This document shows, piece by piece, positions 1-6,786 of a stretch of 8,588 nucleotides of DNA. Where the stretch lies: assembly GCA_020438525.1 (NCBI GenBank), contig JAGQUL010000051.1, forward strand, positions 1-8,588, read 5' to 3'. Under the pieces are notes generated by a model. That model was not told the origin of the DNA, searched no databases, and was given only the letters and a program-made list of their open reading frames with translations. Position numbers and translations under genes: made by a program. Position 1 is the stretch's first letter; each line of letters starts with the position of its first letter. The DNA comes from Thermoleophilia bacterium. GTDB taxonomy: Bacteria; Actinomycetota; Thermoleophilia; Gaiellales; SKUG01.

Positions 1-577
1 CGGTGTCGATGACGTGCACGACGCCGTTGCTGGCCTTCACGTCCGGAGTGACCACCGTCGCGTCACCGATCTTGACGGTGTCACCGTCGATCGAGACCTT
101 CAGCGTGGCGCCGTTCGCGGTGGTGAGCTCCTGGCCGTCGGTCAGGTCGCTCGACATCGCCATGCCGGGAACCGCGTGGTAGGTGAGGATGCCGACGAGC
201 TTCTCCTTGTTCGCAGGCTTCTTCAGGTCGGCGATCGTGGCGGCCGGAAGCTTGGCGAACGCCTCGTTCGTCGGTGCGAACACCGTGAACTGGTCCTCGC
301 CGGACAGCGTCTCGACGAGACCCGCAGCCGTTGCGAGCTCGACCAGCGTCGACAGGTCCGGGTTCTCGGATGCGAGCGCGGCGATCGTCTTGTCGCCCAT
401 CGCCATCTCGCCGTCGTCGGACATCGCCTCGTCGGTCGTTGTCTCCTCCGTCTCGGTCATCGCCTTGTCGGCCTTCGAGTCGTCGGACTTCGAGTCGTCG
501 TCGCCGCATGCCACGACGAACATCGATGCCGCGATGAGCACGAGCAGCATCACGAGCGGTCGCTTGAACAGGTGCAT
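1..577 (-). CDS. Fasciclin (FAS1) domain lipoprotein, C-terminus cut by window edge
   Basis: Probable cell-surface lipoprotein with one FAS1 (beta-Ig-h3/fasciclin) domain, a fold linked to adhesion or protein-protein contact. The 192 visible residues begin with a lipoprotein signal peptide: Lys5-Arg6, a hydrophobic stretch at about 8-22, then V-V-A-C with the lipidated Cys at 24. An acidic, Ser/Thr/Met-rich linker covers about 25-63. The FAS1 domain follows, with the H1 motif TVFAPTNEAF (98-107), the Tyr-His pair at 133-134 and the H2 motif ASNGVVHVID (182-191). H2 normally lies close to the domain end, so probably only a few residues are missing. The ATG at 577 follows GGAGG with an 8-nt spacer. 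It lies 114 nt downstream of dipZ on the same strand, the arrangement seen with the FAS1 antigens MPT83/MPT70 of mycobacteria. The family call is secure; the ligand is unknown. Confidence 0.93.
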   Translation of the reverse strand, partial: MHLFKRPLVMLLVLIAASMFVVACGDDDSKSDDSKADKAMTETEETTTDEAMSDDGEMAMGDKTIAALASENPDLSTLVELATAAGLVETLSGEDQFTVFAPTNEAFAKLPAATIADLKKPANKEKLVGILTYHAVPGMAMSSDLTDGQELTTANGATLKVSIDGDTVKIGDATVVTPDVKASNGVVHVIDT

Positions 578-691
578 TCTTGGATCCTCCAGTAAGGTCG
601 TTTCGCGGCGAATCGATGAGCCGATGCGCCCCGTACGATGTGTCTTTCGCACCGCCTGCCCGATCGGTTTTCGCTCGAATCGCGATTGCGC

Positions 692-2446
692 TCAACCGAA
701 CGTGAACGCGTATGCAGCGGTGCCCTTCGGCAGCGTCAGCTCGACGGTGTGGCTGCCGAACTCGCCCTCGCTCGCGATCGTGTACAGGCGGTTTCCATCC
801 ACGGTGATCGCGTTGCGCCGCTTGCCGTCGACCGTGACCTTCACCACCGCCTGTCCGCCCGCCGGCGGCGACATCACCAGGTACGCCTCGTTCGCGGCGT
901 AGTGCATGCGCAGCCGAGAATCGTCGCCCGCAGCCACGCCACGTTCGCCTTCCACCTTCCAGTCGCCGATCAGCGACCACTGGTTGAGGTCGAGCGCATC
1001 GACCGCCTGCCGGTAGGTCGCGACCCGGTTCGAGTCGAAGCCGGATCCCACGCCCGATGCGCTGTCGGCCGTGCCCGCGAAGTTCGCCGCCCGCTCGTAG
1101 CCCACGTAGGTCTCGGGGGTCGCGCTGCGGATGTCGGTCACCGCGCCGTCGCTCGTTGCCATGCCCTCCCCCGGCTTCACGTCGAGCAGCGTGCGGATCA
1201 GCTCCTCGGTGCGGTCGTACTCGCCCTCGCCGTAGTGGGCGTAGCGCAGCGTGCCGTCGCGGTCGATCAGGTACTTCGCCGGCCAGAAGCGGTTGGAGTA
1301 GGCGTTCCACGTGTCGTAGTCGTTGTCGAGCCCGACTGGCCAGTTGACCTCGAGGTCCTTCGTCGCCTTCTTCACGTTGTCGAAGTCGCGCTCGAACGCG
1401 AACTCGGGTGTGTGCGCACCGATCACGACGAACCCGTCGTCCTTGTACTGGTCGTACCAGCCGCGGATGTAGGGCAGCGTGCGGATGCAGTTGATGCACG
1501 AGTAGGTCCAGAAGTCGACGAGCACGACCTTGCCCTTCAGGTCGTCGGCAGTGACCGGCTTGCCGTCCTTCGTGTTGATCCATGGACCGAGGTCGTCGAT
1601 CGACGGCGCCGGACCGAGGTCGCACAGCTCGCCGGCCTCGGGGTAGCCGTTCGCGGCGACCTGTGCCGGATCCGCTGCGATCTGCTCGGCCTCGCGACAG
1701 CTGCTGGCCGTTCGCGACGCGTTGCTCTTGTCGAAACCGCCTCGCTCGAGGCTGGCGACGGGCGTCGACGAGAGCGGCAGGTTGTCGGCGATCGTCTTGT
1801 TGAGCGTGTTGTCGAATCCGCTGAAGAACAGCAGGCTCGTCGCCAGCAGCACGACGCCCATCGCCACGTTCACGCGCCGGCCGTTGCCGGTGGCCTTGCG
1901 CAGTCGGCCGACGAGCGCACGACCACCGAACGCCACTGCGGTGAGCGGGATCGCCATGCCGAGCCCATAGCCGACGGTCGCAACCACGGCCTTGCTGCTC
2001 AGGCCCTCCGTCGCGATCGACGACGTGATGCCGGCGAGGATCGGCCCCGCACACGGCGCCCACACGAGGCCGAGAGTCGCGCCGGCGAGCATGCCCGGAA
2101 CGAAGCCGTTGCCCTGGTGCTGCGCAGGCGCAAGGCGCACCACCGACTGCGCGGCGATCTGGAATCGCTCGTCGAGCTTCGGGATCAGCAGCACCAGCGC
2201 GAACAGCAGCAGCAGTGTCGCGGAGACGTACCGAAGCACGTCCGCCGGGATGCCGAGCGCGTCGACGATCGCCGTGAGCGCGAGGATCGCGATGCAGAAG
2301 CTCACCACCACGCCCACGACCACGCCGAACACGCGGGCCTTCCCCTGCCCGTCGCTCACGACGAGCAGGGCGGGCAGGACCGGCAGGATGCAGGGCGTCA
2401 GCACGCTGAACATGCCGGCAACGAAAGCGATGATGAGAAGCGTCAT
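692..2446 (-). CDS. dipZ: DipZ-like CcdA/thioredoxin fusion, thiol-disulfide transmembrane electron carrier
   Basis: Predicted to pass electrons from cytoplasmic thioredoxin across the membrane to an exported thioredoxin domain, for reduction or repair of extracytoplasmic thiols or cytochrome c maturation. Of 584 residues, about 1-212 form a CcdA/DsbD-beta membrane domain of roughly six helices; its redox pair is probably Cys19 (LTPC) and Cys132 (WAPCAGP). A linker (213-285) holds two further cysteines, 250 and 275. The TlpA-like thioredoxin domain (about 286-425) has the active site Cys317-Ile-Asn-Cys320 and a likely cis-Pro at 389 (WPAKYLID). Residues about 430-584 form a beta-rich C-terminal module like that of M. 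tuberculosis DipZ (Rv2874), which is somewhat longer, about 695 residues. The ATG at 2446 is preceded by GAAGG 7 nt upstream and starts directly on the first helix. The gene is 59 nt behind polA and 114 nt ahead of the FAS1 gene. The architecture is clear; the substrate is not. Confidence 0.92.
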   Translation of the reverse strand: MTLLIIAFVAGMFSVLTPCILPVLPALLVVSDGQGKARVFGVVVGVVVSFCIAILALTAIVDALGIPADVLRYVSATLLLLFALVLLIPKLDERFQIAAQSVVRLAPAQHQGNGFVPGMLAGATLGLVWAPCAGPILAGITSSIATEGLSSKAVVATVGYGLGMAIPLTAVAFGGRALVGRLRKATGNGRRVNVAMGVVLLATSLLFFSGFDNTLNKTIADNLPLSSTPVASLERGGFDKSNASRTASSCREAEQIAADPAQVAANGYPEAGELCDLGPAPSIDDLGPWINTKDGKPVTADDLKGKVVLVDFWTYSCINCIRTLPYIRGWYDQYKDDGFVVIGAHTPEFAFERDFDNVKKATKDLEVNWPVGLDNDYDTWNAYSNRFWPAKYLIDRDGTLRYAHYGEGEYDRTEELIRTLLDVKPGEGMATSDGAVTDIRSATPETYVGYERAANFAGTADSASGVGSGFDSNRVATYRQAVDALDLNQWSLIGDWKVEGERGVAAGDDSRLRMHYAANEAYLVMSPPAGGQAVVKVTVDGKRRNAITVDGNRLYTIASEGEFGSHTVELTLPKGTAAYAFTFG

Positions 2447-2505
2447 GCCCCTACCTTCGCCGATGAGCGGCTGTCGGTTGGTAGCCCTGCCTACATTCCT
2501 GTCGG

Positions 2506-5241
2506 CTACTTGGCGTCGAGCCAGCTGGTGCCGCTGCCGGAATCGACCTCGAGCGGCGGGGTCATGTCGAACGCCCCGACCATCTCGCGCTTCACGAGCG
2601 CCGTCGCCGCGCGAACCTCGGCGTCGGGCACCTCGAGCAGCAGCTCGTCGTGGATCTGCAGCGCGATCTTCGCCTGCAGGCCCTCGTCGCGCAGCGCTGC
2701 ATGCGTCCGCACCATCGCGAGCTTCATGATGTCGGCGGCGGTGCCCTGCAGCACCGTGTTCACCGCGAGGCGCTCGCCGAGCTGCCGCTTGTTGTAGTCG
2801 CGGCTCTTCAGCTCGGGAATGGGGCGACGACGACCGAACAGGGTCCGAACGTGACCGTGTTCCTTCGCGTACTCGATCGTGCGCTCGATGAAGTCGCTCA
2901 CGTGCGGGTACCGGCCCAGGTAGCGATCGATGTACTCCTGTGCCTCCTCGCGGCTGATCTGCAGCTGCTGGCTCAGTCCGAAGCTCGAGATCCCGTAGAT
3001 GATCCCGAAGTTGATCGCCTTCGCCGCGCTGCGCTGCTCGCGGCTGACCTGCGCCGGCTCGACGCCCGCGACCTCCGCCGCGGTCATCGTGTGCACGTCG
3101 TCGCCGCGCTCGAAGGTCTCGATCAGCTTGGGCTCCTGCGACACGTGCGCCAGCAGTCGCAGCTCGACCTGCGAGTAGTCGCACGACACGAACCGGCACC
3201 CCTCCGCAGGCACGAACGCGCTGCGGATCTCGCGGCCCACGCTCGTGCGCACCGGGATGTTCTGCAGGTTCGGGTTGATCGACGACAACCTGCCGGTCGC
3301 GGCAGTGACCTGGCTGAACGTGGTGTGGATCCGGTTCGTCTTCGGGTCGGCGAGCTCGGGGAGCGTGTCGAGGTAGGTGCCCTTCAGCTTGCTCAGCTCG
3401 CGCCAGGACTCGATCACGCCGATGATCGGGTGCATGTCGCGCAGGTCCCGCAGCACCCGCGCGTCGGTCGAGAAGCCGGTCTTGCCCTTGCGCTGCGCCG
3501 GCAGCTCGAGCTCGTCGAACAGCACCGTCGCGAGCTGCTTGGGGGACCCCAGGCTGAACTCGTGACCCGCGAGCTCGTGTGCCCGGTCGACGAGCTCGTC
3601 GAGCTGGTCGGCGACCTTCGCCGCGATCTCCCCCATCCGGTAGCGATCGATCTCGATGCCGTGGTCCTCCATCGCCACGAGCACCTCGATCACCGGCAGC
3701 TCGATGTCACGATAGAGTGCCTCCATGTCGCACTCGCGCAGCTGCGCGAGCTGGCGATCCCGCAGCGCCGGAAGCAGCGCCGCATGGGCGGCGACCTGCT
3801 CGAGCAGCGCGTCGCCGCTCGCCAGCGCGACCCGGGCCGACAGGCCCTCCTCGGCAAGCACCTCGCCGAGCAGGATCGTGCGCCGCCCCGGCTGCAGCAG
3901 GTAGGTGACGAGCAGCAGGTCGTCGGCCGACGGGTTCGTGCGCAGCGAGTGCGGCAGGCCCTTGTGGTCGAACGCGAGCAGCGGGCGCCCCTGCAGCGGC
4001 TTTACGATCGAGCTCACGTCGCCCTGCATCACCGCGACCCAGCGGATCGGGTTGCCGCCATCGGGCACGCCCTCCTCCACCAGCACCGCCGCCACGGTCG
4101 AGCCGTCGTCGCAGTCGCGCACCACGAGCGGGACCGCTGCATCGGCACCGCCGGGGCGCGCGTCGAGGATGCCGCCGAGCTCGTGCGGGCTCACCAGACG
4201 CGCCGACACCAGCTCGCCCGACGCCGGCTGGTCGTCGCCACCCGAGCTCGAACCCGAGCTGGTCGACGCCGCCCGCCCGGCCTCGCGCGCAGCGGTGCCG
4301 GCTCCCACGATGTCGAGCTCCTCGACGCGCCGTGCGAGCGAGCGGAACTCGAAGGTCCGGAAGATCTCGAGCAGCCGGGAGCGGTCGGGTGCCTCCGCGT
4401 GCAGCGCCTCGAGGTCGACGTCGAGGGGAAGGTCACGCACGATCGTGGCGAGCCGCTTGCTCATCCGCGACTGGTCGCCGAACTCCGCGAGGTTCTCCTT
4501 GCGCTTGGCGCCGGAGACCTTGTCGATGTTGTCGAGGATGCCCTCGAGCGAGCCGAACTGGCGCAGCAGGTCGGCGGCGGTCTTGTCGCCGATGCCCGGG
4601 ATGCCGGGAATGTTGTCGGACGTGTCGCCGCGGAGCGAGATGAAGTCGGCGATCTGGTCGGGGCGCACGTCGTAGCGCAGCTGCACGCGCTCGGGGGTGA
4701 ACGCCGCGGTCTCGCTGACGCCCTTCGTGGTCATCAGCACCACGGTGTGCTCGTCCACGAGCTGCATCGCATCGCGGTCGTAGGTCACGATGCAGGTGCG
4801 GGTTCCGGCCTCGCTCGCCTGGCGGCTGAGCGTGCCGATCACGTCGTCGGCCTCGTAGCCCTGCATCGCCACGTTGGTGTAGCCGAACGCCTCCACGAGC
4901 GGCTGGAAGTGCGGCCACTGCTCGCTCAGCAGGTCGGGCATCGGCGGGCGCTGGGACTTGTACTCGGCGTACTCCTTGCGACGCTCGGTCTCGCCGCCGA
5001 CGTCCCACGCCACCACCACGGTCGCGGGATCGAACTCGGTGACGAGCTTGATCAGCATGTTCGCGAAGCCGAGCAGCGCGTTCGTGGGACGACCGTCCGC
5101 GGTCGCAATCTCCTGCGGCAGCGCGAAGAACGAACGGTACGCGAGCGACGACCCGTCGATGAGGAAGAGCGTCGCGTCGCGCGCCGGCGCGTCGTCGAAG
5201 TCACTCGTCTTGACCTTGGCCTTCGCCCCGGCAGCTGCCAT
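2506..5241 (-). CDS. polA: DNA polymerase I, 5' nuclease active, proofreading domain degenerate
   Basis: Fills gaps and removes RNA primers during Okazaki fragment maturation and excision repair. All 911 residues are present, close to the family's usual length. The N-terminal 5' nuclease (about 23-310) keeps its metal-ligand acidic residues: Asp29 (LIDGSS), Asp80, Glu130/Asp132/Asp133 (GYEADDVIG), Asp155/Asp157 (TYDRDAMQ) and Asp206/Asp209 (GDTSDN), followed by a helix-hairpin-helix (IPGIPGIGDKTA). A Ser/Gly-rich linker (about 316-341) leads to an exonuclease-like domain (341-505) without a recognisable D-x-E motif. The polymerase domain (about 510-911) has motif A DYSQVELR (Asp688), the O-helix with Arg737, Lys741, Phe745 and Tyr749, and motif C QIHDE (Asp865, Glu866). 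Phe745 sits where Escherichia coli Phe762 does. The ATG at 5241 follows GAGGGA with a 5-nt spacer. polA is 59 nt ahead of dipZ and 63 nt behind an unrecognised membrane-protein gene. Confidence 0.98.
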   Translation of the reverse strand: MAAAGAKAKVKTSDFDDAPARDATLFLIDGSSLAYRSFFALPQEIATADGRPTNALLGFANMLIKLVTEFDPATVVVAWDVGGETERRKEYAEYKSQRPPMPDLLSEQWPHFQPLVEAFGYTNVAMQGYEADDVIGTLSRQASEAGTRTCIVTYDRDAMQLVDEHTVVLMTTKGVSETAAFTPERVQLRYDVRPDQIADFISLRGDTSDNIPGIPGIGDKTAADLLRQFGSLEGILDNIDKVSGAKRKENLAEFGDQSRMSKRLATIVRDLPLDVDLEALHAEAPDRSRLLEIFRTFEFRSLARRVEELDIVGAGTAAREAGRAASTSSGSSSGGDDQPASGELVSARLVSPHELGGILDARPGGADAAVPLVVRDCDDGSTVAAVLVEEGVPDGGNPIRWVAVMQGDVSSIVKPLQGRPLLAFDHKGLPHSLRTNPSADDLLLVTYLLQPGRRTILLGEVLAEEGLSARVALASGDALLEQVAAHAALLPALRDRQLAQLRECDMEALYRDIELPVIEVLVAMEDHGIEIDRYRMGEIAAKVADQLDELVDRAHELAGHEFSLGSPKQLATVLFDELELPAQRKGKTGFSTDARVLRDLRDMHPIIGVIESWRELSKLKGTYLDTLPELADPKTNRIHTTFSQVTAATGRLSSINPNLQNIPVRTSVGREIRSAFVPAEGCRFVSCDYSQVELRLLAHVSQEPKLIETFERGDDVHTMTAAEVAGVEPAQVSREQRSAAKAINFGIIYGISSFGLSQQLQISREEAQEYIDRYLGRYPHVSDFIERTIEYAKEHGHVRTLFGRRRPIPELKSRDYNKRQLGERLAVNTVLQGTAADIMKLAMVRTHAALRDEGLQAKIALQIHDELLLEVPDAEVRAATALVKREMVGAFDMTPPLEVDSGSGTSWLDAK

Positions 5242-5280
5242 CTCGATCCCTCGTCGCGGTCGGTTGCCCCTCGTGCGGGC

Positions 5281-5286
5281 AGCCTA
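5281..5286 (-). promoter_or_regulatory. Possible -10 element for polA
   Basis: On the minus strand these bases read TAGGCT, which fits the TANNNT pattern of actinobacterial housekeeping -10 elements. The element lies 39 nt upstream of the polA ATG, which would give a leader of about 30 nt. I see no good -35 at the expected spacing, but many actinobacterial promoters have a weak or absent -35. In GC-rich DNA a six-base match is weak evidence. Confidence 0.22.
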
Positions 5287-5304
5287 CCGTGCGCGCGGGG
5301 GGGG

Positions 5305-5961
5305 TTACTTCCAGCCGGTGATGCGCAGCTGGTCGCGCAGGCTGGTGCCGGACGCCTGCTTGAACTGCACGAGCGCGTGCATCGTGTGTGGCACGTCGAG
5401 CTGCTTGCGGCGGACCTGGTAGGCGAGCCACGCTCGTCGCGTGATGTAGACGCTGCGATCGGCTCCGTCGACCGTCGCATCGAGCGTCACGGAGAGCGGG
5501 CTGAACGGCGCCGTGAACGACTGGGCAAGCACCGCGGCCGCGTACGCGGCTGCATCGTCGGTCGACAGGCCCTCGATGGTGCTCATGTCGATCGTGACCA
5601 GGTTGTTGTTGCCCGAGCGCTCGATGTGGATCTCGTCGATGCACAGCCCGGACGCGGCGTGCACTCGGTCGACCCAGTCCTGCTGCTTCGGCTGCGAATC
5701 GGCGATCGCCGGGATCGGACCCTTCGCATCGAACAGCGCCGGCAGGTTGTCGTGCGCGAGCGCACGGGTCTCGGTCGACGTGATGTCGGCCGCGTCGATG
5801 GTGCCGCAGAGGTTGTCTGCGGCCGCGAGCGCGCCGGCGCTGCCATCCTGGGCCGCGCCCTGCTCGGAGGCCGAGCCGAACACGAACCAGACGATGAGCG
5901 CGGCGACGCAGAGGCCGACGACGGCTGCGATGACGTGATACCAGACCTTCACGTCCGACAC
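5305..5961 (-). CDS. Unrecognised single-pass membrane protein with extracytoplasmic domain
   Basis: I do not recognise the family. The 218 residues show a short N-terminus, one hydrophobic helix at about 7-29 (ending WFVFGSA), and a soluble region of about 190 residues that is probably outside the membrane, though topology is not strongly set by charge. Cys52 and Cys107 could form a disulfide, which fits an exported domain. The soluble part mixes helices with amphipathic strands (for example NNLVTIDMSTIEGL, 119-132), and a basic stretch RRAWLAYQVRRKQ lies at 175-187. The start is GTG at 5961, preceded by GAGCGGG, a modest ribosome site; a second GTG three codons later is possible but less well placed. 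It is 63 nt upstream of polA on the same strand and divergent from the DUF2510 gene. Codon use matches its neighbours, so it is very probably a real gene. Confidence 0.75.
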   Translation of the reverse strand: MSDVKVWYHVIAAVVGLCVAALIVWFVFGSASEQGAAQDGSAGALAAADNLCGTIDAADITSTETRALAHDNLPALFDAKGPIPAIADSQPKQQDWVDRVHAASGLCIDEIHIERSGNNNLVTIDMSTIEGLSTDDAAAYAAAVLAQSFTAPFSPLSVTLDATVDGADRSVYITRRAWLAYQVRRKQLDVPHTMHALVQFKQASGTSLRDQLRITGWK

Positions 5962-6104
5962 GTTACCCGCTCACGCCCGATCCGGTTCGCGTCGGCGTGA
6001 ATCGTCGAGCGCGAGCAGGCTTCGAGGCCGGGAGTCGAGGCGCGGGACATGGATGCCGATAGGCGGGTGGCACGAACGCACCGCAGCCGCAAGGAGCACC
6101 CCGC
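5962..6104. other. Divergent intergenic region between two membrane-protein genes
   Basis: This 143-nt gap separates the leftward GTG-start gene from the rightward DUF2510 gene and must hold the promoter for the latter. The only clear signal is the ribosome site AAGGAG at 6091-6096, 8 nt before the ATG at 6105. I find no convincing -35/-10 pair on either strand, and no operator-like inverted repeat. Confidence 0.5.
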
Positions 6105-6704
6105 ATGGCCGAGCCCGCCGCAGCACCAGCCGCATGGCATCCAGACCCGTCACAGCCGGGGATGCTTCGCTGGTGGGACGGCGCTGCGTGGACCGAGCAC
6201 ACGGCTCCCGATCCGAATGCGGCGCCGGCACCCGCCGAGCCCGCGCCCGTCGCGTTCCCCACGCTCGTCGCCGTGCCGACCCAGCCGCAGGACCAGCCCG
6301 CTGCAGCGGCGGCTCCGGTTGCGGCCACGCCTGACGTGTCGGCGGAATCGAACGACGCTGCCACCACGAACGCCGCATCGTCGCCCGCGCGCAGCAGCCG
6401 CACCCTCGTGCTCCTGCTGCTGCTCGTGGTGGTCGCCGCCGGCGGCGCGTGGTTCTTCCTGCTGCGCGGATCCGACGCGGCCGGCGACGCAGCACCCGTG
6501 ACCGACCCCAACGCGGTGGTCGACACGTCGCTGGACCCGAACGCAGGCGATCCCGGCAGCGCGGTTCCGGACGCGATCGACCAGGCCGCAGGCGGCGGCG
6601 TGTCGCAGGCGGCGAACATCGCGTCGCAGATGGACCAGCAGCTCGACGCGACCGCGCAGGTCGGCACCGGCGACCCGAACGATCCCTCGGCACCCGTCGG
6701 CTGA
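6105..6704 (+). CDS. DUF2510 domain single-pass membrane protein
   Basis: Function is unknown. Residues about 9-33 are a textbook DUF2510 module, a short Trp-rich motif with the pattern W-x-P-D-P ... R-W-W-D-G-x-x-W-T; here W11, W23, W24 and W29 are present. It is found chiefly in actinobacteria, usually at the N-terminus of membrane proteins, and is thought to lie on the cytoplasmic side. A Pro/Ala-rich disordered linker (about 34-98) leads to one membrane helix at about 100-120, starting after Arg96 and Arg99. The outer tail (121-199) is low-complexity, rich in Asp, Ala, Pro and Gly, with no visible enzyme motif. The ATG at 6105 is fixed by AAGGAG 8 nt upstream. It is read rightward, 82 nt ahead of another small gene. 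A role in membrane anchoring or protein contact is a guess. Confidence 0.87.
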   Translation: MAEPAAAPAAWHPDPSQPGMLRWWDGAAWTEHTAPDPNAAPAPAEPAPVAFPTLVAVPTQPQDQPAAAAAPVAATPDVSAESNDAATTNAASSPARSSRTLVLLLLLVVVAAGGAWFFLLRGSDAAGDAAPVTDPNAVVDTSLDPNAGDPGSAVPDAIDQAAGGGVSQAANIASQMDQQLDATAQVGTGDPNDPSAPVG

Positions 6705-6739
6705 CGGGCCGAAGCTGCGGCCCGGTCGGGCCCTCCGGG
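6705..6739 (+). terminator. Overlapping hairpins after the DUF2510 gene, possible terminator
   Basis: Directly after the TGA, CGGGCC (6705-6710) can pair with GGCCCG (6719-6724) around an 8-nt loop. A second hairpin, CCCGG (6721-6725) with CCGGG (6735-6739), shares bases with the first, so the two cannot form together. There is no T-tract, so a standard intrinsic terminator is not shown; GC-rich actinobacteria can use T-poor hairpins. The pairings are visible but the function is inferred. Confidence 0.3.
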
Positions 6740-6786
6740 ATCCGGAAGGGTTACGACCGAGCCCGCCCACGCGCGAGGCTGGCCGC

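Noticed and set aside
81..2063. A minus-strand open frame of 660 codons spanning dipZ and the FAS1 gene in another frame.
   Set aside because: It is Arg-rich without motifs and runs over two well-supported genes and the gap between them.
4191..4436. A short minus-strand open frame within polA, ending in the linker region.
   Set aside because: It overlaps polA in another frame, has no motif, and follows the same codon-bias pattern as other shadow frames.
5297..5304. A run of eight G on the plus strand that might act as a phase-variable or frameshift-prone tract.
   Set aside because: It lies immediately after the stop codon of the leftward gene (5305-5307), so slippage there would not alter the protein. 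It may still be a sequencing-error spot.
2650..6000. A plus-strand open frame of 1116 codons opposite polA and its upstream neighbour, and another of 719 codons at 638-2797.
   Set aside because: Both lie antisense to genes with clear family motifs. Their translations are Arg/His/Leu/Val/Asp-rich without domains, the usual by-product of G/C third-position bias on the other strand.
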